Assembly (NCBI GenBank): GCA_965203215.1 | Contig: CBDBBY010000001.1 | Coordinates: 2,232,001-2,296,000, forward strand | Length of the DNA stretch: 64,000 bases | Source: CBDBBY01 sp965203215 | GTDB lineage: Bacteria; Pseudomonadota; Alphaproteobacteria; Rhodobacterales; Rhodobacteraceae | Direction: 5' to 3' | In this document: piece by piece, positions 18,238-26,570 of the stretch | Layout: every line of letters begins with the position of its first letter | Position numbering within the stretch: the first letter of the stretch is position 1 | Notes under the pieces: generated by a model | Told to the model about the DNA's origin: nothing | What the model saw: the letters and a program-made list of their open reading frames with translations, nothing else | Databases searched by the model: none | Program-made: the position numbers and the translations under genes

Positions 18238-20317
18238 CCGTCGGTCTGGATTGCCTTCACCTTGGACGGAATGTCCTCAAGGATCTTGCCCAAGAGCTCG
18301 CGTCCATTCCTCGCGGTCGCGTTCCGGAATGCCTGGGAGCAGGTCCACCTCGCCACGGGATTTACGGCTGCGGACGAGCCGCGCAAGCAGCCGGACGGAA
18401 GCCCGGAACGACTTCCCCGCCGTCCGTCAAAGAGCGTGCCATCCGACCGGATCATGCCAATGGAGCGGCGGCAGAAGGCCAGCGGGAATTTGCCCTCTAT
18501 CCGCATTTGGTCAACACGAGCGCATAGTCGTCGGCCGAGTTCAGCTCCACGATGTCGGCCAGGCCGTCGGAATCGCCGTCCTTGTCGATAATCGCCTTCA
18601 TGCGCACCAGCCACTTTGACCCGTCGCCGCTTTCAGACGCGTAAGCCCGCACGCCGACAAGCGGAACCCCGTCCGGACTGCCGAACGCGGCCGGAACCGC
18701 GTAAACCTGCGGTTCCACATTTTCGTCTTCGCAAACCGGCTTCGCGATTTCCGATCCCTGCCCCATCGCAACGACGTCGGCGAAATAAACGCCTTTGGTC
18801 AGATCCTCGTCGCCGATCGCTCCGGCTACGAACCGCAGCGCAGACACGCCGCCCTCCGCTTCGATCGCAGATCCGGCATTGATGCCGCCTTCGATTTCCA
18901 AGTCTCCGCCGACAGTCAGGTCGGCACTCACTTCAGCGTTTCCGGCAAACCGGACGTCCGCGCAATCGATCATCAAAGTACCCGAGATGAATGAATTGGA
19001 AGTCCCTGCCCCGCATCCAAGCTCGGCCAGACCCGAGATCACCGAATGCAGGTCGACGCTTCCGTTTCCGCTTGAATCCACCGGCGGACCCATTTCGATG
19101 GAATAGACATTGCTGATCGTATTCAGGCCTTCGGAGACGAGCGCCGCATCCGCCGGACCTCCGAACGCGATTTCTCCGTGGACCTCGTTGGTCATCGCGC
19201 AGTCCGCAAGGCGGTCCCTCGTCGCTCCGACGCAACGTTCCAAGGGATGCCCCGCCGCTCCGCTCAAAGCGAACTGGCCGTCCTTCATGACCCCTGCGCC
19301 CGAAAGCGCGACAAGGAACGCGAACCTCTCCTCGGCCGGATAGTCGTCGAGCGACGAGAAGGGACTGATGTCGAGCTGCCAACTGCCGTACGGGCCGTTC
19401 GCGACGCCCGTCTTCTGGATATACCCTGCGGATGCCATCTCGGCCGCGATGATCGCCGGGTTTCCGATTGTCGGAACAACCGGGTCTCCGTCCGTCGTCA
19501 CCAGGACCGCCTCCAAGTCGAGCTCGCCGTTCGACGGGTCTCCATCCCGCAATGCGGGATCGACATTTCCGTCGGCGTCGGCATCCAAGGCAGCGACCTC
19601 CATGGTGGATTTCGGACTCGCGGCGTCCGAGCGGTTCACGCCGCGCAGAAGCAGGCTGTAGCGTTGCCCGTACGAGTTTCTGTGCTCACCGTTTTCGATG
19701 AATTCGGCAGGAAGGAATCCTGCGGAAGCGAGCTCCTGCATGCTTACGGAATATATCGCTTCGCCGTCGCCCAATCCGGCGAACCGTTCGATGAGCGCTT
19801 CATAGTTCAGAGCGACGAACGATTGAGCGGCGGACGATGTGAGACGCAGATCCAGACCGAGCGAGATGCTTCGCCGCCTTTCGAGCTCGTCCGACAACAG
19901 CATGTTCGCCAGAACAAGCAGGGAGCCGAACAAAGTGACGACGAATGCGGCTTCCAGCAAGGTCGCGCCCCGTTCGCCCATCTCCCCGCAAGTCGGCCCT
20001 TGCGGAATTGGAGCGCCTTTCATTCCGGATGCGGCACAGCCGAGATTTTCGAGGGCGCAGGCCGTTTGCTTCGGATTGATAGGGGAAAGGCGTCGCCGGT
20101 CGGAAGCGGGCATCCACTCTTTGCTCGGTTTCAAATTCTGCATCGAAAACATTCGTCGGGCCGACTCCCTCAATGAGAGGCGCCGTCGCGCCGCAGTCTG
20201 AACAACAACATCGGTATGCGCCCCGTTTTCGTCGTGCATCCGACCTTCTTTGGATTGAGAGGGGCAAGGCCCCGCTGACCGGAAGCGGGCGCCAACGCAT
20301 TGCTTGCCGTCGAACGC
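18238..20317. repeat. 2.08-kb duplicated pilin cassette, copy 1
   Basis: Matches 22287-24366 with a constant offset of 4049 bases. All six-frame translations I compared are identical, so the two are nearly or fully identical. Left boundary is at a CCG shared by both flanks; right boundary is inside a short ISKra4-derived element. Confidence 0.9.
18497..20023 (-). CDS. PilV-like type IVb minor pilin (full copy 3)
   Basis: 508 aa from the ATG at 20023. The frame is open further upstream, but that part reads transposon sequence. A basic leader ends at MGERG, followed by ATLLEAAFVVTLFGSLLVLA: the class III prepilin cleavage site (G then A, Glu at +5) and the hydrophobic N-terminal helix. The rest is a long exported domain with Asp-rich loops (DADADGNVD, KDGDSDG), Cys residues near the end and a closing VLTKCG. 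Length and layout suit a PilV-type tip adhesin of conjugative type IVb pili. The start codon has no strong ribosome site. Transposon ends border both sides. Confidence 0.6.
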   Translation of the reverse strand: MKGAPIPQGPTCGEMGERGATLLEAAFVVTLFGSLLVLANMLLSDELERRRSISLGLDLRLTSSAAQSFVALNYEALIERFAGLGDGEAIYSVSMQELASAGFLPAEFIENGEHRNSYGQRYSLLLRGVNRSDAASPKSTMEVAALDADADGNVDPALRDGDPSNGELDLEAVLVTTDGDPVVPTIGNPAIIAAEMASAGYIQKTGVANGPYGSWQLDISPFSSLDDYPAEERFAFLVALSGAGVMKDGQFALSGAAGHPLERCVGATRDRLADCAMTNEVHGEIAFGGPADAALVSEGLNTISNVYSIEMGPPVDSSGNGSVDLHSVISGLAELGCGAGTSNSFISGTLMIDCADVRFAGNAEVSADLTVGGDLEIEGGINAGSAIEAEGGVSALRFVAGAIGDEDLTKGVYFADVVAMGQGSEIAKPVCEDENVEPQVYAVPAAFGSPDGVPLVGVRAYASESGDGSKWLVRMKAIIDKDGDSDGLADIVELNSADDYALVLTKCG

Positions 20318-20690
20318 TGCCCGCTCAAGGGCGATTGCCTGTCCAAGCAGAGCCGGTGCAGGACGGCGGTCATCGGCGACGACTATCCGGCACTGCTGCG
20401 CGGCCGTCGGCGGACGCTTCGAAGGAGAGAAGAGGACCGGCAGCTGTACCGGCGCCATTTCCGGCGGTCGGAGGGCTTCCGCGGAGAAACGAAGACGCAG
20501 CACGGGCTGCGCCGCGCCGTTCGGCGCGGCCTCGGAAACATGAAGATCCAGTCCTGCCTGACGGCCGCCGCGATCAACCTGAAGCGGCTCGCGGCCGCTT
20601 TCCACGCGCGATTCCCCGCCTCCGGCATGATTCGGATGCGCGAAATGCTCGTTTCCGCGGTTCTGGCGCGATGGGCGGGCCGGATTCGCC
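20317..20690 (+). pseudogene. IS1182-like transposase, C-terminal remnant
   Basis: CPLKGDCLSKQSRCRTAV, YRRHFRRSEGFRGETKTQHG and RRAVRRGLGNMKIQ with AAINLKRLAAA form the last catalytic Glu region and tail of IS1182/IS5-type transposases. A second copy lies at 58490. It starts exactly where the duplicated pilin cassette ends. Confidence 0.7.
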
Positions 20691-20774
20691 TGACTCCGCC
20701 CGGCGGACCTCCGACCGAACGCGCCGCGTCAGCCGGCCCGGAAATCGCCGAGGGCCGGGTTGTTCAACGGCCTC

Positions 20775-20972
20775 CTTTGGTCAGATCTTCATCGCCGATG
20801 ATCGCTCCCGCGCGGCGTCCGCGATTCCATCAAGGATCCGGAGGTGGCGCTCCAAGACTTCATCGAGCTGCACAACGAGAAGGAGGCGAAGCCGTTCAAA
20901 TGGACGACCAGCCCGGAGCGGCTGATCGCCGCCCGCCAAAGAGGGTATCAAATGACCAAAACTGACCACTAG
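20775..20972 (+). pseudogene. IS630-type transposase, C-terminal remnant (b)
   Basis: IKDPEVALQDFIELHNEKEA then KPFKWTTSPERLIAARQRG and a stop. The first 35 bases instead match the pilV-like gene (GGTCAGATCTTCATCGCCGA), so a pilin scrap is fused to the transposase end, as at 15190. Confidence 0.65.
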
Positions 20973-21122
20973 GAGATTGTCCCAAAAATAGCTGTTGATG
21001 AATTTTTCGACCACTCGTTGCACAATATTTAGATATCAATCTCGGATAAATCTATATGATGTGTCGCAAGATGCCAATAAATCTTCATATTTTTACTATG
21101 GCGCAGTTTTTGAAACACTCCC

Positions 21123-21326
21123 CTAGAAGAGGAGTTTGACGAGTGCGGCTGTGAGTGCGGCTGTAGCGCCCATCAAACCGGCAGCCGCCAGAAAGGGCGC
21201 CAGAAATGTACTGACACCGATCTGCCGTGTTTCAGCAATCAACTTAGCCACTTCGGCGCGCAATTTTTCGTCTGAAAGTTTGAGCTCAGCTTCGGTCATG
21301 TTGTTCATGCTCATGATTGTCTTCAT
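21123..21326 (-). CDS. Small membrane protein
   Basis: 67 aa from the ATG at 21326. The N-terminal half is charged (EAELKLSDEKLRAEVAKLIA), the C-terminal half is a hydrophobic hairpin or single helix (FLAPFLAAAGLMGATAALTA). Similar small holin-sized proteins are common in proteobacterial genomes without known function. No operon partner. Confidence 0.5.
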   Translation of the reverse strand: MKTIMSMNNMTEAELKLSDEKLRAEVAKLIAETRQIGVSTFLAPFLAAAGLMGATAALTAALVKLLF

Positions 21327-21359
21327 TTGAATATAAGTTAGAAACCGGCAGAAATCAAG

Positions 21360-21790
21360 CAACTGTACAGGTTCGGCATTTATGCGACGTTTCGGGGTCC
21401 GATTCGTCCGCATCCGATGCCGGTTTATAGGAGTTGGCCGGGCTGTTTTCCAGCGTCAGGTTTTTTTGGTCGTTCGGGGCGTCCGGCTGTTTGGCGTTCT
21501 CGGCGGCGCGGAGAGCATGGAAAGCCTGTGGACAATCCTTTGTTGCGCTGTTTTGCGGTTTGGTGTTCGGGACCTGAATTCCCCACATTCTTCCCACACT
21601 TCCGCTTGTCGGCGGCCGGTCCCGGTTCGGCGCTCTTCGTGCCACAACAGCCCTGCGGGGCTTTTTCATAAATAATTATTTTTTTGGGATTGGGCCGTGG
21701 AAATGTGGACAATCCTTACCGGCGCTTTCGGCCGTGCGGCGGTCCGGGCTTGGATTGCCCACATTCCCACAGCCTCATCCAGCCGCGGCG
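21360..21790. repeat. Dispersed repeat with inverted TGTGGACAATCC-type ends (copy 3)
   Basis: Like the copy at 8935: GCGGAGAGCATGGAAAGC block, a terminator hairpin (21649-21666), and the inverted pair GTGGAAATGTGGACAATCC (21697) and GGATTGCCCACATTCCCAC (21752). It borders an IS481 3' end. Confidence 0.6.
21649..21666 (+). terminator. Intrinsic terminator in dispersed repeat
   Basis: AGCCC/GGGCT stem and T-run, identical in form to 9210-9228. Confidence 0.45.
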
Positions 21791-21829
21791 AATGGCGGGC
21801 CTGTTTCGGAAGGCGCTTCGGCGGCTCAG

Positions 21830-21965
21830 GCGGCGGTCCTGAGGTTCTGCTTCGGGGTCAGTCCTCCGAGCGACCAATGGGGCCTGAACGTGTTGAAGTC
21901 GTCGGCGAAGGCGTCGATGCAGCGGTTCACCTTCACGAGGTCATCGTAGTCGACCTCCTAGTGGC
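21830..21965 (-). pseudogene. IS481-type transposase, extreme C-terminal remnant
   Basis: Minus strand reads YDDLVKVNRCIDAFADDFN, then RPHWSLGGLTPKQNLRTAA and a stop, the standard end of the family. A few codons overlap with the IS481 piece at 12430. Confidence 0.65.
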
Positions 21966-22009
21966 AGCTTCAACACACAAGAGTCCCTTTGATGCTTGCC
22001 GGCTCCGGT

Positions 22010-22168
22010 GAGGCGTCTGCGATTCCATCTGGCGGATTGATAAGCCGCGTTTGCAATTCATTGAACTGTACAACGAGAAAGAGGCGAAGCCGTTCAAATG
22101 GACAGCCAGCTTGGATCGGCTCGTCGCCGCCCGTCAAAGAGGGTTTCAAATAACTCGAACAAGCCACT
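22010..22168 (+). pseudogene. IS630-type transposase, C-terminal remnant (c)
   Basis: LQFIELYNEKEAKPFKWTAS, LDRLVAARQRGFQITRTSH and a stop. Most diverged of the three IS630 tails. Confidence 0.6.
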
Positions 22169-22169
22169 A

Positions 22170-22420
22170 GCAGCCGTGGAATTCGCACCTCCACGTCCCG
22201 TTGGTGCGCTCGATGCACCCGTTGAGCTCGGGCTACTTCGGGGGCACGATCCGGAGGTCTATGCCCTGGCCTCAAACTCGTCTCCGCCGTCGGTCTGGAT
22301 TGCCTTCACCTTGGACGGAATGTCCTCAAGGATCTTGCCCAAGAGCTCGCGTCCATTCCTCGCGGTCGCGTTCCGGAATGCCTGGGAGCAGGTCCACCTC
22401 GCCACGGGATTTACGGCTGC
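22170..22420 (-). pseudogene. IS481-type transposase fragment fused to the pilin cassette
   Basis: Minus strand encodes NGRELLGKILEDIPSKVKAI with QTDGGDEFEARA, the second DDE Asp region. It overlaps the left edge of the duplicated cassette, so this piece of IS481 travels with the pilin gene in copies 1, 3 and 4. Confidence 0.6.
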
Positions 22421-24366
22421 GGACGAGCCGCGCAAGCAGCCGGACGGAAGCCCGGAACGACTTCCCCGCCGTCCGTCAAAGAGCGTGCCATCCGACCGGA
22501 TCATGCCAATGGAGCGGCGGCAGAAGGCCAGCGGGAATTTGCCCTCTATCCGCATTTGGTCAACACGAGCGCATAGTCGTCGGCCGAGTTCAGCTCCACG
22601 ATGTCGGCCAGGCCGTCGGAATCGCCGTCCTTGTCGATAATCGCCTTCATGCGCACCAGCCACTTTGACCCGTCGCCGCTTTCAGACGCGTAAGCCCGCA
22701 CGCCGACAAGCGGAACCCCGTCCGGACTGCCGAACGCGGCCGGAACCGCGTAAACCTGCGGTTCCACATTTTCGTCTTCGCAAACCGGCTTCGCGATTTC
22801 CGATCCCTGCCCCATCGCAACGACGTCGGCGAAATAAACGCCTTTGGTCAGATCCTCGTCGCCGATCGCTCCGGCTACGAACCGCAGCGCAGACACGCCG
22901 CCCTCCGCTTCGATCGCAGATCCGGCATTGATGCCGCCTTCGATTTCCAAGTCTCCGCCGACAGTCAGGTCGGCACTCACTTCAGCGTTTCCGGCAAACC
23001 GGACGTCCGCGCAATCGATCATCAAAGTACCCGAGATGAATGAATTGGAAGTCCCTGCCCCGCATCCAAGCTCGGCCAGACCCGAGATCACCGAATGCAG
23101 GTCGACGCTTCCGTTTCCGCTTGAATCCACCGGCGGACCCATTTCGATGGAATAGACATTGCTGATCGTATTCAGGCCTTCGGAGACGAGCGCCGCATCC
23201 GCCGGACCTCCGAACGCGATTTCTCCGTGGACCTCGTTGGTCATCGCGCAGTCCGCAAGGCGGTCCCTCGTCGCTCCGACGCAACGTTCCAAGGGATGCC
23301 CCGCCGCTCCGCTCAAAGCGAACTGGCCGTCCTTCATGACCCCTGCGCCCGAAAGCGCGACAAGGAACGCGAACCTCTCCTCGGCCGGATAGTCGTCGAG
23401 CGACGAGAAGGGACTGATGTCGAGCTGCCAACTGCCGTACGGGCCGTTCGCGACGCCCGTCTTCTGGATATACCCTGCGGATGCCATCTCGGCCGCGATG
23501 ATCGCCGGGTTTCCGATTGTCGGAACAACCGGGTCTCCGTCCGTCGTCACCAGGACCGCCTCCAAGTCGAGCTCGCCGTTCGACGGGTCTCCATCCCGCA
23601 ATGCGGGATCGACATTTCCGTCGGCGTCGGCATCCAAGGCAGCGACCTCCATGGTGGATTTCGGACTCGCGGCGTCCGAGCGGTTCACGCCGCGCAGAAG
23701 CAGGCTGTAGCGTTGCCCGTACGAGTTTCTGTGCTCACCGTTTTCGATGAATTCGGCAGGAAGGAATCCTGCGGAAGCGAGCTCCTGCATGCTTACGGAA
23801 TATATCGCTTCGCCGTCGCCCAATCCGGCGAACCGTTCGATGAGCGCTTCATAGTTCAGAGCGACGAACGATTGAGCGGCGGACGATGTGAGACGCAGAT
23901 CCAGACCGAGCGAGATGCTTCGCCGCCTTTCGAGCTCGTCCGACAACAGCATGTTCGCCAGAACAAGCAGGGAGCCGAACAAAGTGACGACGAATGCGGC
24001 TTCCAGCAAGGTCGCGCCCCGTTCGCCCATCTCCCCGCAAGTCGGCCCTTGCGGAATTGGAGCGCCTTTCATTCCGGATGCGGCACAGCCGAGATTTTCG
24101 AGGGCGCAGGCCGTTTGCTTCGGATTGATAGGGGAAAGGCGTCGCCGGTCGGAAGCGGGCATCCACTCTTTGCTCGGTTTCAAATTCTGCATCGAAAACA
24201 TTCGTCGGGCCGACTCCCTCAATGAGAGGCGCCGTCGCGCCGCAGTCTGAACAACAACATCGGTATGCGCCCCGTTTTCGTCGTGCATCCGACCTTCTTT
24301 GGATTGAGAGGGGCAAGGCCCCGCTGACCGGAAGCGGGCGCCAACGCATTGCTTGCCGTCGAACGC
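22287..24366. repeat. 2.08-kb duplicated pilin cassette, copy 2
   Basis: Second copy of 18238-20317. This one keeps the longer context towards pilU, so it is probably the older location. Confidence 0.9.
22546..24072 (-). CDS. PilV-like type IVb minor pilin (full copy 4)
   Basis: Same 508-aa product as the gene at 18497, same start logic (ATG at 24072, prepilin site MGERG followed by ATLLEAAF). It is the copy next to the prepilin peptidase-like gene, separated by about 1 kb of short inverted-repeat elements. The order pilM, pilU, pilV matches the I-type conjugative pilus operons. Two identical copies mean recent duplication or gene conversion. Whether it is expressed is doubtful, because the array lies between it and its operon promoter. 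Confidence 0.62.
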   Translation of the reverse strand: MKGAPIPQGPTCGEMGERGATLLEAAFVVTLFGSLLVLANMLLSDELERRRSISLGLDLRLTSSAAQSFVALNYEALIERFAGLGDGEAIYSVSMQELASAGFLPAEFIENGEHRNSYGQRYSLLLRGVNRSDAASPKSTMEVAALDADADGNVDPALRDGDPSNGELDLEAVLVTTDGDPVVPTIGNPAIIAAEMASAGYIQKTGVANGPYGSWQLDISPFSSLDDYPAEERFAFLVALSGAGVMKDGQFALSGAAGHPLERCVGATRDRLADCAMTNEVHGEIAFGGPADAALVSEGLNTISNVYSIEMGPPVDSSGNGSVDLHSVISGLAELGCGAGTSNSFISGTLMIDCADVRFAGNAEVSADLTVGGDLEIEGGINAGSAIEAEGGVSALRFVAGAIGDEDLTKGVYFADVVAMGQGSEIAKPVCEDENVEPQVYAVPAAFGSPDGVPLVGVRAYASESGDGSKWLVRMKAIIDKDGDSDGLADIVELNSADDYALVLTKCG

Positions 24367-25020
24367 CGCGTCGAAAGCAATTGCCGGGCCGACTTCCTCG
24401 ATAGGAGGGCTCGTCGTGCCGCCACCCGTCCAAAAAATATGGGGCGCACCCATTTCGAGGCCATTTGCGCATCCGGATTTTTTCGGGATGGCCTCGACCC
24501 TTCGCAACAGTCTGTCGGGAACTCGATTCAAGCCCAACGGACAACGCTCCATTCGCCGTATGCTCCAAGGGCGCATCCCATCTCTTTCGGTCGGGCGGGA
24601 TGCCGCTGGTCGAAAGCCGTCGCCAACATCCCGCTCGACGTCGAATGCCGCTTCAAAAACAATCATTGGACCGACCTCCTCAATGATAGGCCGCATCGCG
24701 CCGCCGCCCGGCCAACAACATCGGGACGCACCCCGCTTTCGAGGCCTCTTGCTCATCCGGATCTTTTCGGGGTGGCTCCCGCGCTCGGCACAAGCCTGTC
24801 GGAAACTCGATTCAAGCCCAACGGACAACGCTCCGTTCGCCGTATGCTCAAGAGGCAAATCCCATTTCCTTCGGTCAGGCGGGATGCCGCTGGTCGAACG
24901 CCGGCGCCGACACCCTGCTCGCCATCGAATGCCGCTTCGAAATCAACCGCCGGCTCGACTTCCTCGGTAGGAGGGCTTCCCGCGCCGCAGCCGCCCGACC
25001 GAGAATCATGGAACTCACCC
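24101..25020. repeat. Array of ISKra4-derived short inverted-repeat elements
   Basis: Four units, near 24101-24273, 24285-24460, 24566-24738 and 24845-25018. Each begins with a GGGCGCATCCCAT..TTCGGTC-like end, carries a decayed copy of the last 35 ISKra4 transposase codons (GCTGGTCGAAAGC..GCCAAC) and closes with an inverted end such as CCAACAACATCGGGACGCAC. Units 2-3 and 3-4 are separated by a repeated 105-bp spacer (CGATTCAAGCCCAACGGACA), so the last units form a tandem repeat of about 280 bp. No ORF here is credible. Confidence 0.7.
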
Positions 25021-25092
25021 CGGCCCCAGCGCAGACTTCCGTCTCCGCCGCCTTGCATTGCGACGTGCGAGAAGGCGAATCCGCGCGCGCGA

Positions 25093-25839
25093 TCAACCGC
25101 AAGCATCGGCGGGCGGAAATCCGAACGCAGCCGAAACCAGCAGGCCCAGCAGAATTATCGGAAACGATACGGAAAGAAACGGCACGCGCTCAGGCATGCG
25201 GATGAAATTTACGCCGGACGGGATTCCGTCGCGTGCAGTTCGATCCCGGAAAGGATTCAATCCCGCCGGAACGGCGCGTATCGCAAGCAAAGTCAGAGCC
25301 ATGAATGCGAATGCGCTTGCCGAAACGCCGTGCATTCCGAACAACCCGATCGGCAGCGCCAGCGCGATGCAGTCGGCTGGCGGAATGGCTGGCCGCCTCA
25401 ATGCGCATTGAAGCCGCCATGCCAGCCGCGCCGCGCAATGCAGCGCAATTCCGACGAATATCGCCGCCGCCCATGCGGTGAACTCGGCAAAATGGCGCGG
25501 CGGCGAAAAAATCACAGCCGCATAGATGCAGATCGGAATCATAAGCTCAGACGGCGCCCAAGAAGATTCAATATCGGTGTAGGCGGCAACCGAAAGAAAG
25601 GGGCAGATCAACATCACAGCGGCCGCAACGGGCGGCTCGAGGCAAGGCGAGGAACAGGACTTCAAAGCGAGAACCGCAAACAACAGGCTGAATCCGCCGC
25701 CCGCGAACGATGCAATCGAGCAACGGCATGAACTCCAAGCGAACGCCGGCTGAAGACGGGCAACGCCTGCCCGCGCGCATAGGGTCGCGGCCAAGCATGA
25801 CGTCAAGCCGATCACGCTCCCGGCAAGCATCGCGGTCAA
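25093..25839 (-). CDS. Prepilin peptidase-like protein (PilU/TadV type), N-terminus rearranged
   Basis: About 248 aa with six or seven hydrophobic segments. AAYTDIESSWAPSELMIP fits the first catalytic Asp region of A24 prepilin peptidases; PPADCIALALPIGLFG may be the second, but the usual GxGD is not exact. This start is TTG at 25839 (ATG at 25830 is an alternative). The ancestral start appears to be the ATG at 26029, which overlaps the pilM-like stop as ATGA, but a 190-bp tandem duplication with a one-base difference has put it out of frame. Expected role: cleavage of the PilV/PilS leader peptides in the inner membrane. Confidence 0.5.
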   Translation of the reverse strand: MTAMLAGSVIGLTSCLAATLCARAGVARLQPAFAWSSCRCSIASFAGGGFSLLFAVLALKSCSSPCLEPPVAAAVMLICPFLSVAAYTDIESSWAPSELMIPICIYAAVIFSPPRHFAEFTAWAAAIFVGIALHCAARLAWRLQCALRRPAIPPADCIALALPIGLFGMHGVSASAFAFMALTLLAIRAVPAGLNPFRDRTARDGIPSGVNFIRMPERVPFLSVSFPIILLGLLVSAAFGFPPADACG

Positions 25840-26040
25840 GGAATTCTGCACTTCAAAGCGAGAACCGCGAACAACAGGCTGAAGCCGCCGCCCACGAACG
25901 ACGCAATCGAGCAGCGGCACGAACTCCAAGCGAACGCCGGCCGAAGCCGGGCAACGCCGCCCGCGCGCATAGAGTCGCGGCCAAGCATGAAGTCAAAGCG
26001 ATAGCGCTCCCGGCAAGCATCGCGGTCATGGAATTCTGCT
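25661..26040. repeat. 190-bp tandem duplication at the start of the pilU-like gene
   Basis: 25661-25850 and 25852-26040 are close copies (both run from TTCAAAGCGAGAACCGC to GCGGTCA.GGAATTCTGC). The upstream-most copy lacks one base (CAACGCCGCCC against CAACGCCTGCCC), so its frame is broken. Confidence 0.85.
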
Positions 26041-26514
26041 GCCGACCGCGGGCGAACCTGTCCGAATTCCGGCCGACGGCAAAGGAACCATCGTCGTTCC
26101 GATGAAACCGGAGGTTTCATCGGACGCCCGAAACATTCCCGCGAATGCGGCCGCCGGAAAGTTCCGCCGGGCATCCGGCGCTTCAAGTTTCGACAAGGCG
26201 CTCTTGAAGCGCTGCTTTTCCGCGGCGCCGGCAAGCGGGCGGGACAGCCAAGTCAACAAGTACGAACCGCCATCATCGGAGACGATCGCGCTCTTCCATG
26301 CCCTGGCCGACCGCAACGGCGGCGGCAGGTCGGCCTGAACCTCGCCGACCGGGAATCCGGCAAGCTTCGACGCGTCGAAGGCTGCATTGTGACTGTGGAG
26401 CATGTTCGCAACCGCGAAGTCCGCCTCGTCGGCCGCGCGGTCCGCGCCCGTGCCGGCAAACGCGAACGCCATCAGAAGCCCCGCACCTATCGAAACAGGG
26501 TACATGCACCACAT
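26026..26514 (-). CDS. PilM-like type IV pilus protein
   Basis: 162 aa. An N-terminal membrane segment (YPVSIGAGLLMAFAFAG) is followed by ANMLHSHNAAFDAS...PVGEVQADLPPPL and, at the end, TTMVPLPSAGIRTGSPAV. This order resembles PilM of IncI plasmids (an ANML.YRNA segment, then a TTSV.LP end), a small envelope protein required for thin conjugative pili. Identity is by layout and faint motifs. Its stop overlaps the ancestral pilU start (ATGA), as in a coupled operon. ATG at 26505 is an alternative start. Confidence 0.5.
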   Translation of the reverse strand: MWCMYPVSIGAGLLMAFAFAGTGADRAADEADFAVANMLHSHNAAFDASKLAGFPVGEVQADLPPPLRSARAWKSAIVSDDGGSYLLTWLSRPLAGAAEKQRFKSALSKLEAPDARRNFPAAAFAGMFRASDETSGFIGTTMVPLPSAGIRTGSPAVGSRIP

Positions 26515-26570
26515 TCAGAATCGCCGACGGGCGCGAATGCGATCCGCGATTTGCATGTTCCGCGTCCCGG

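Noticed and set aside
18497..20605. A 702-aa reading of the pilin frame, and a 770-aa one at 22546-24858
   Set aside because: The N-terminal 190-260 residues are translations of transposon sequence that differ between the two copies. The prepilin signal fixes the start at 20023 and 24072.
12930..24072. A true shufflon of PilV C-termini
   Set aside because: In a shufflon the N-terminus is constant and the C-termini vary between recombination sites. Here the C-terminus is constant and the 5' side varies; no site-specific recombinase or repeated crossover sites were seen.
24101..25020. CRISPR-like array
   Set aside because: Units are about 175 bp, imperfect, carry inverted ends and a transposase tail; spacers repeat each other, and no cas gene is near.
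24349..25731. A 460-aa plus-strand ORF
   Set aside because: It crosses the short-element array and the antisense of the pilU-like gene, with no domain and a composition typical of a shadow frame.
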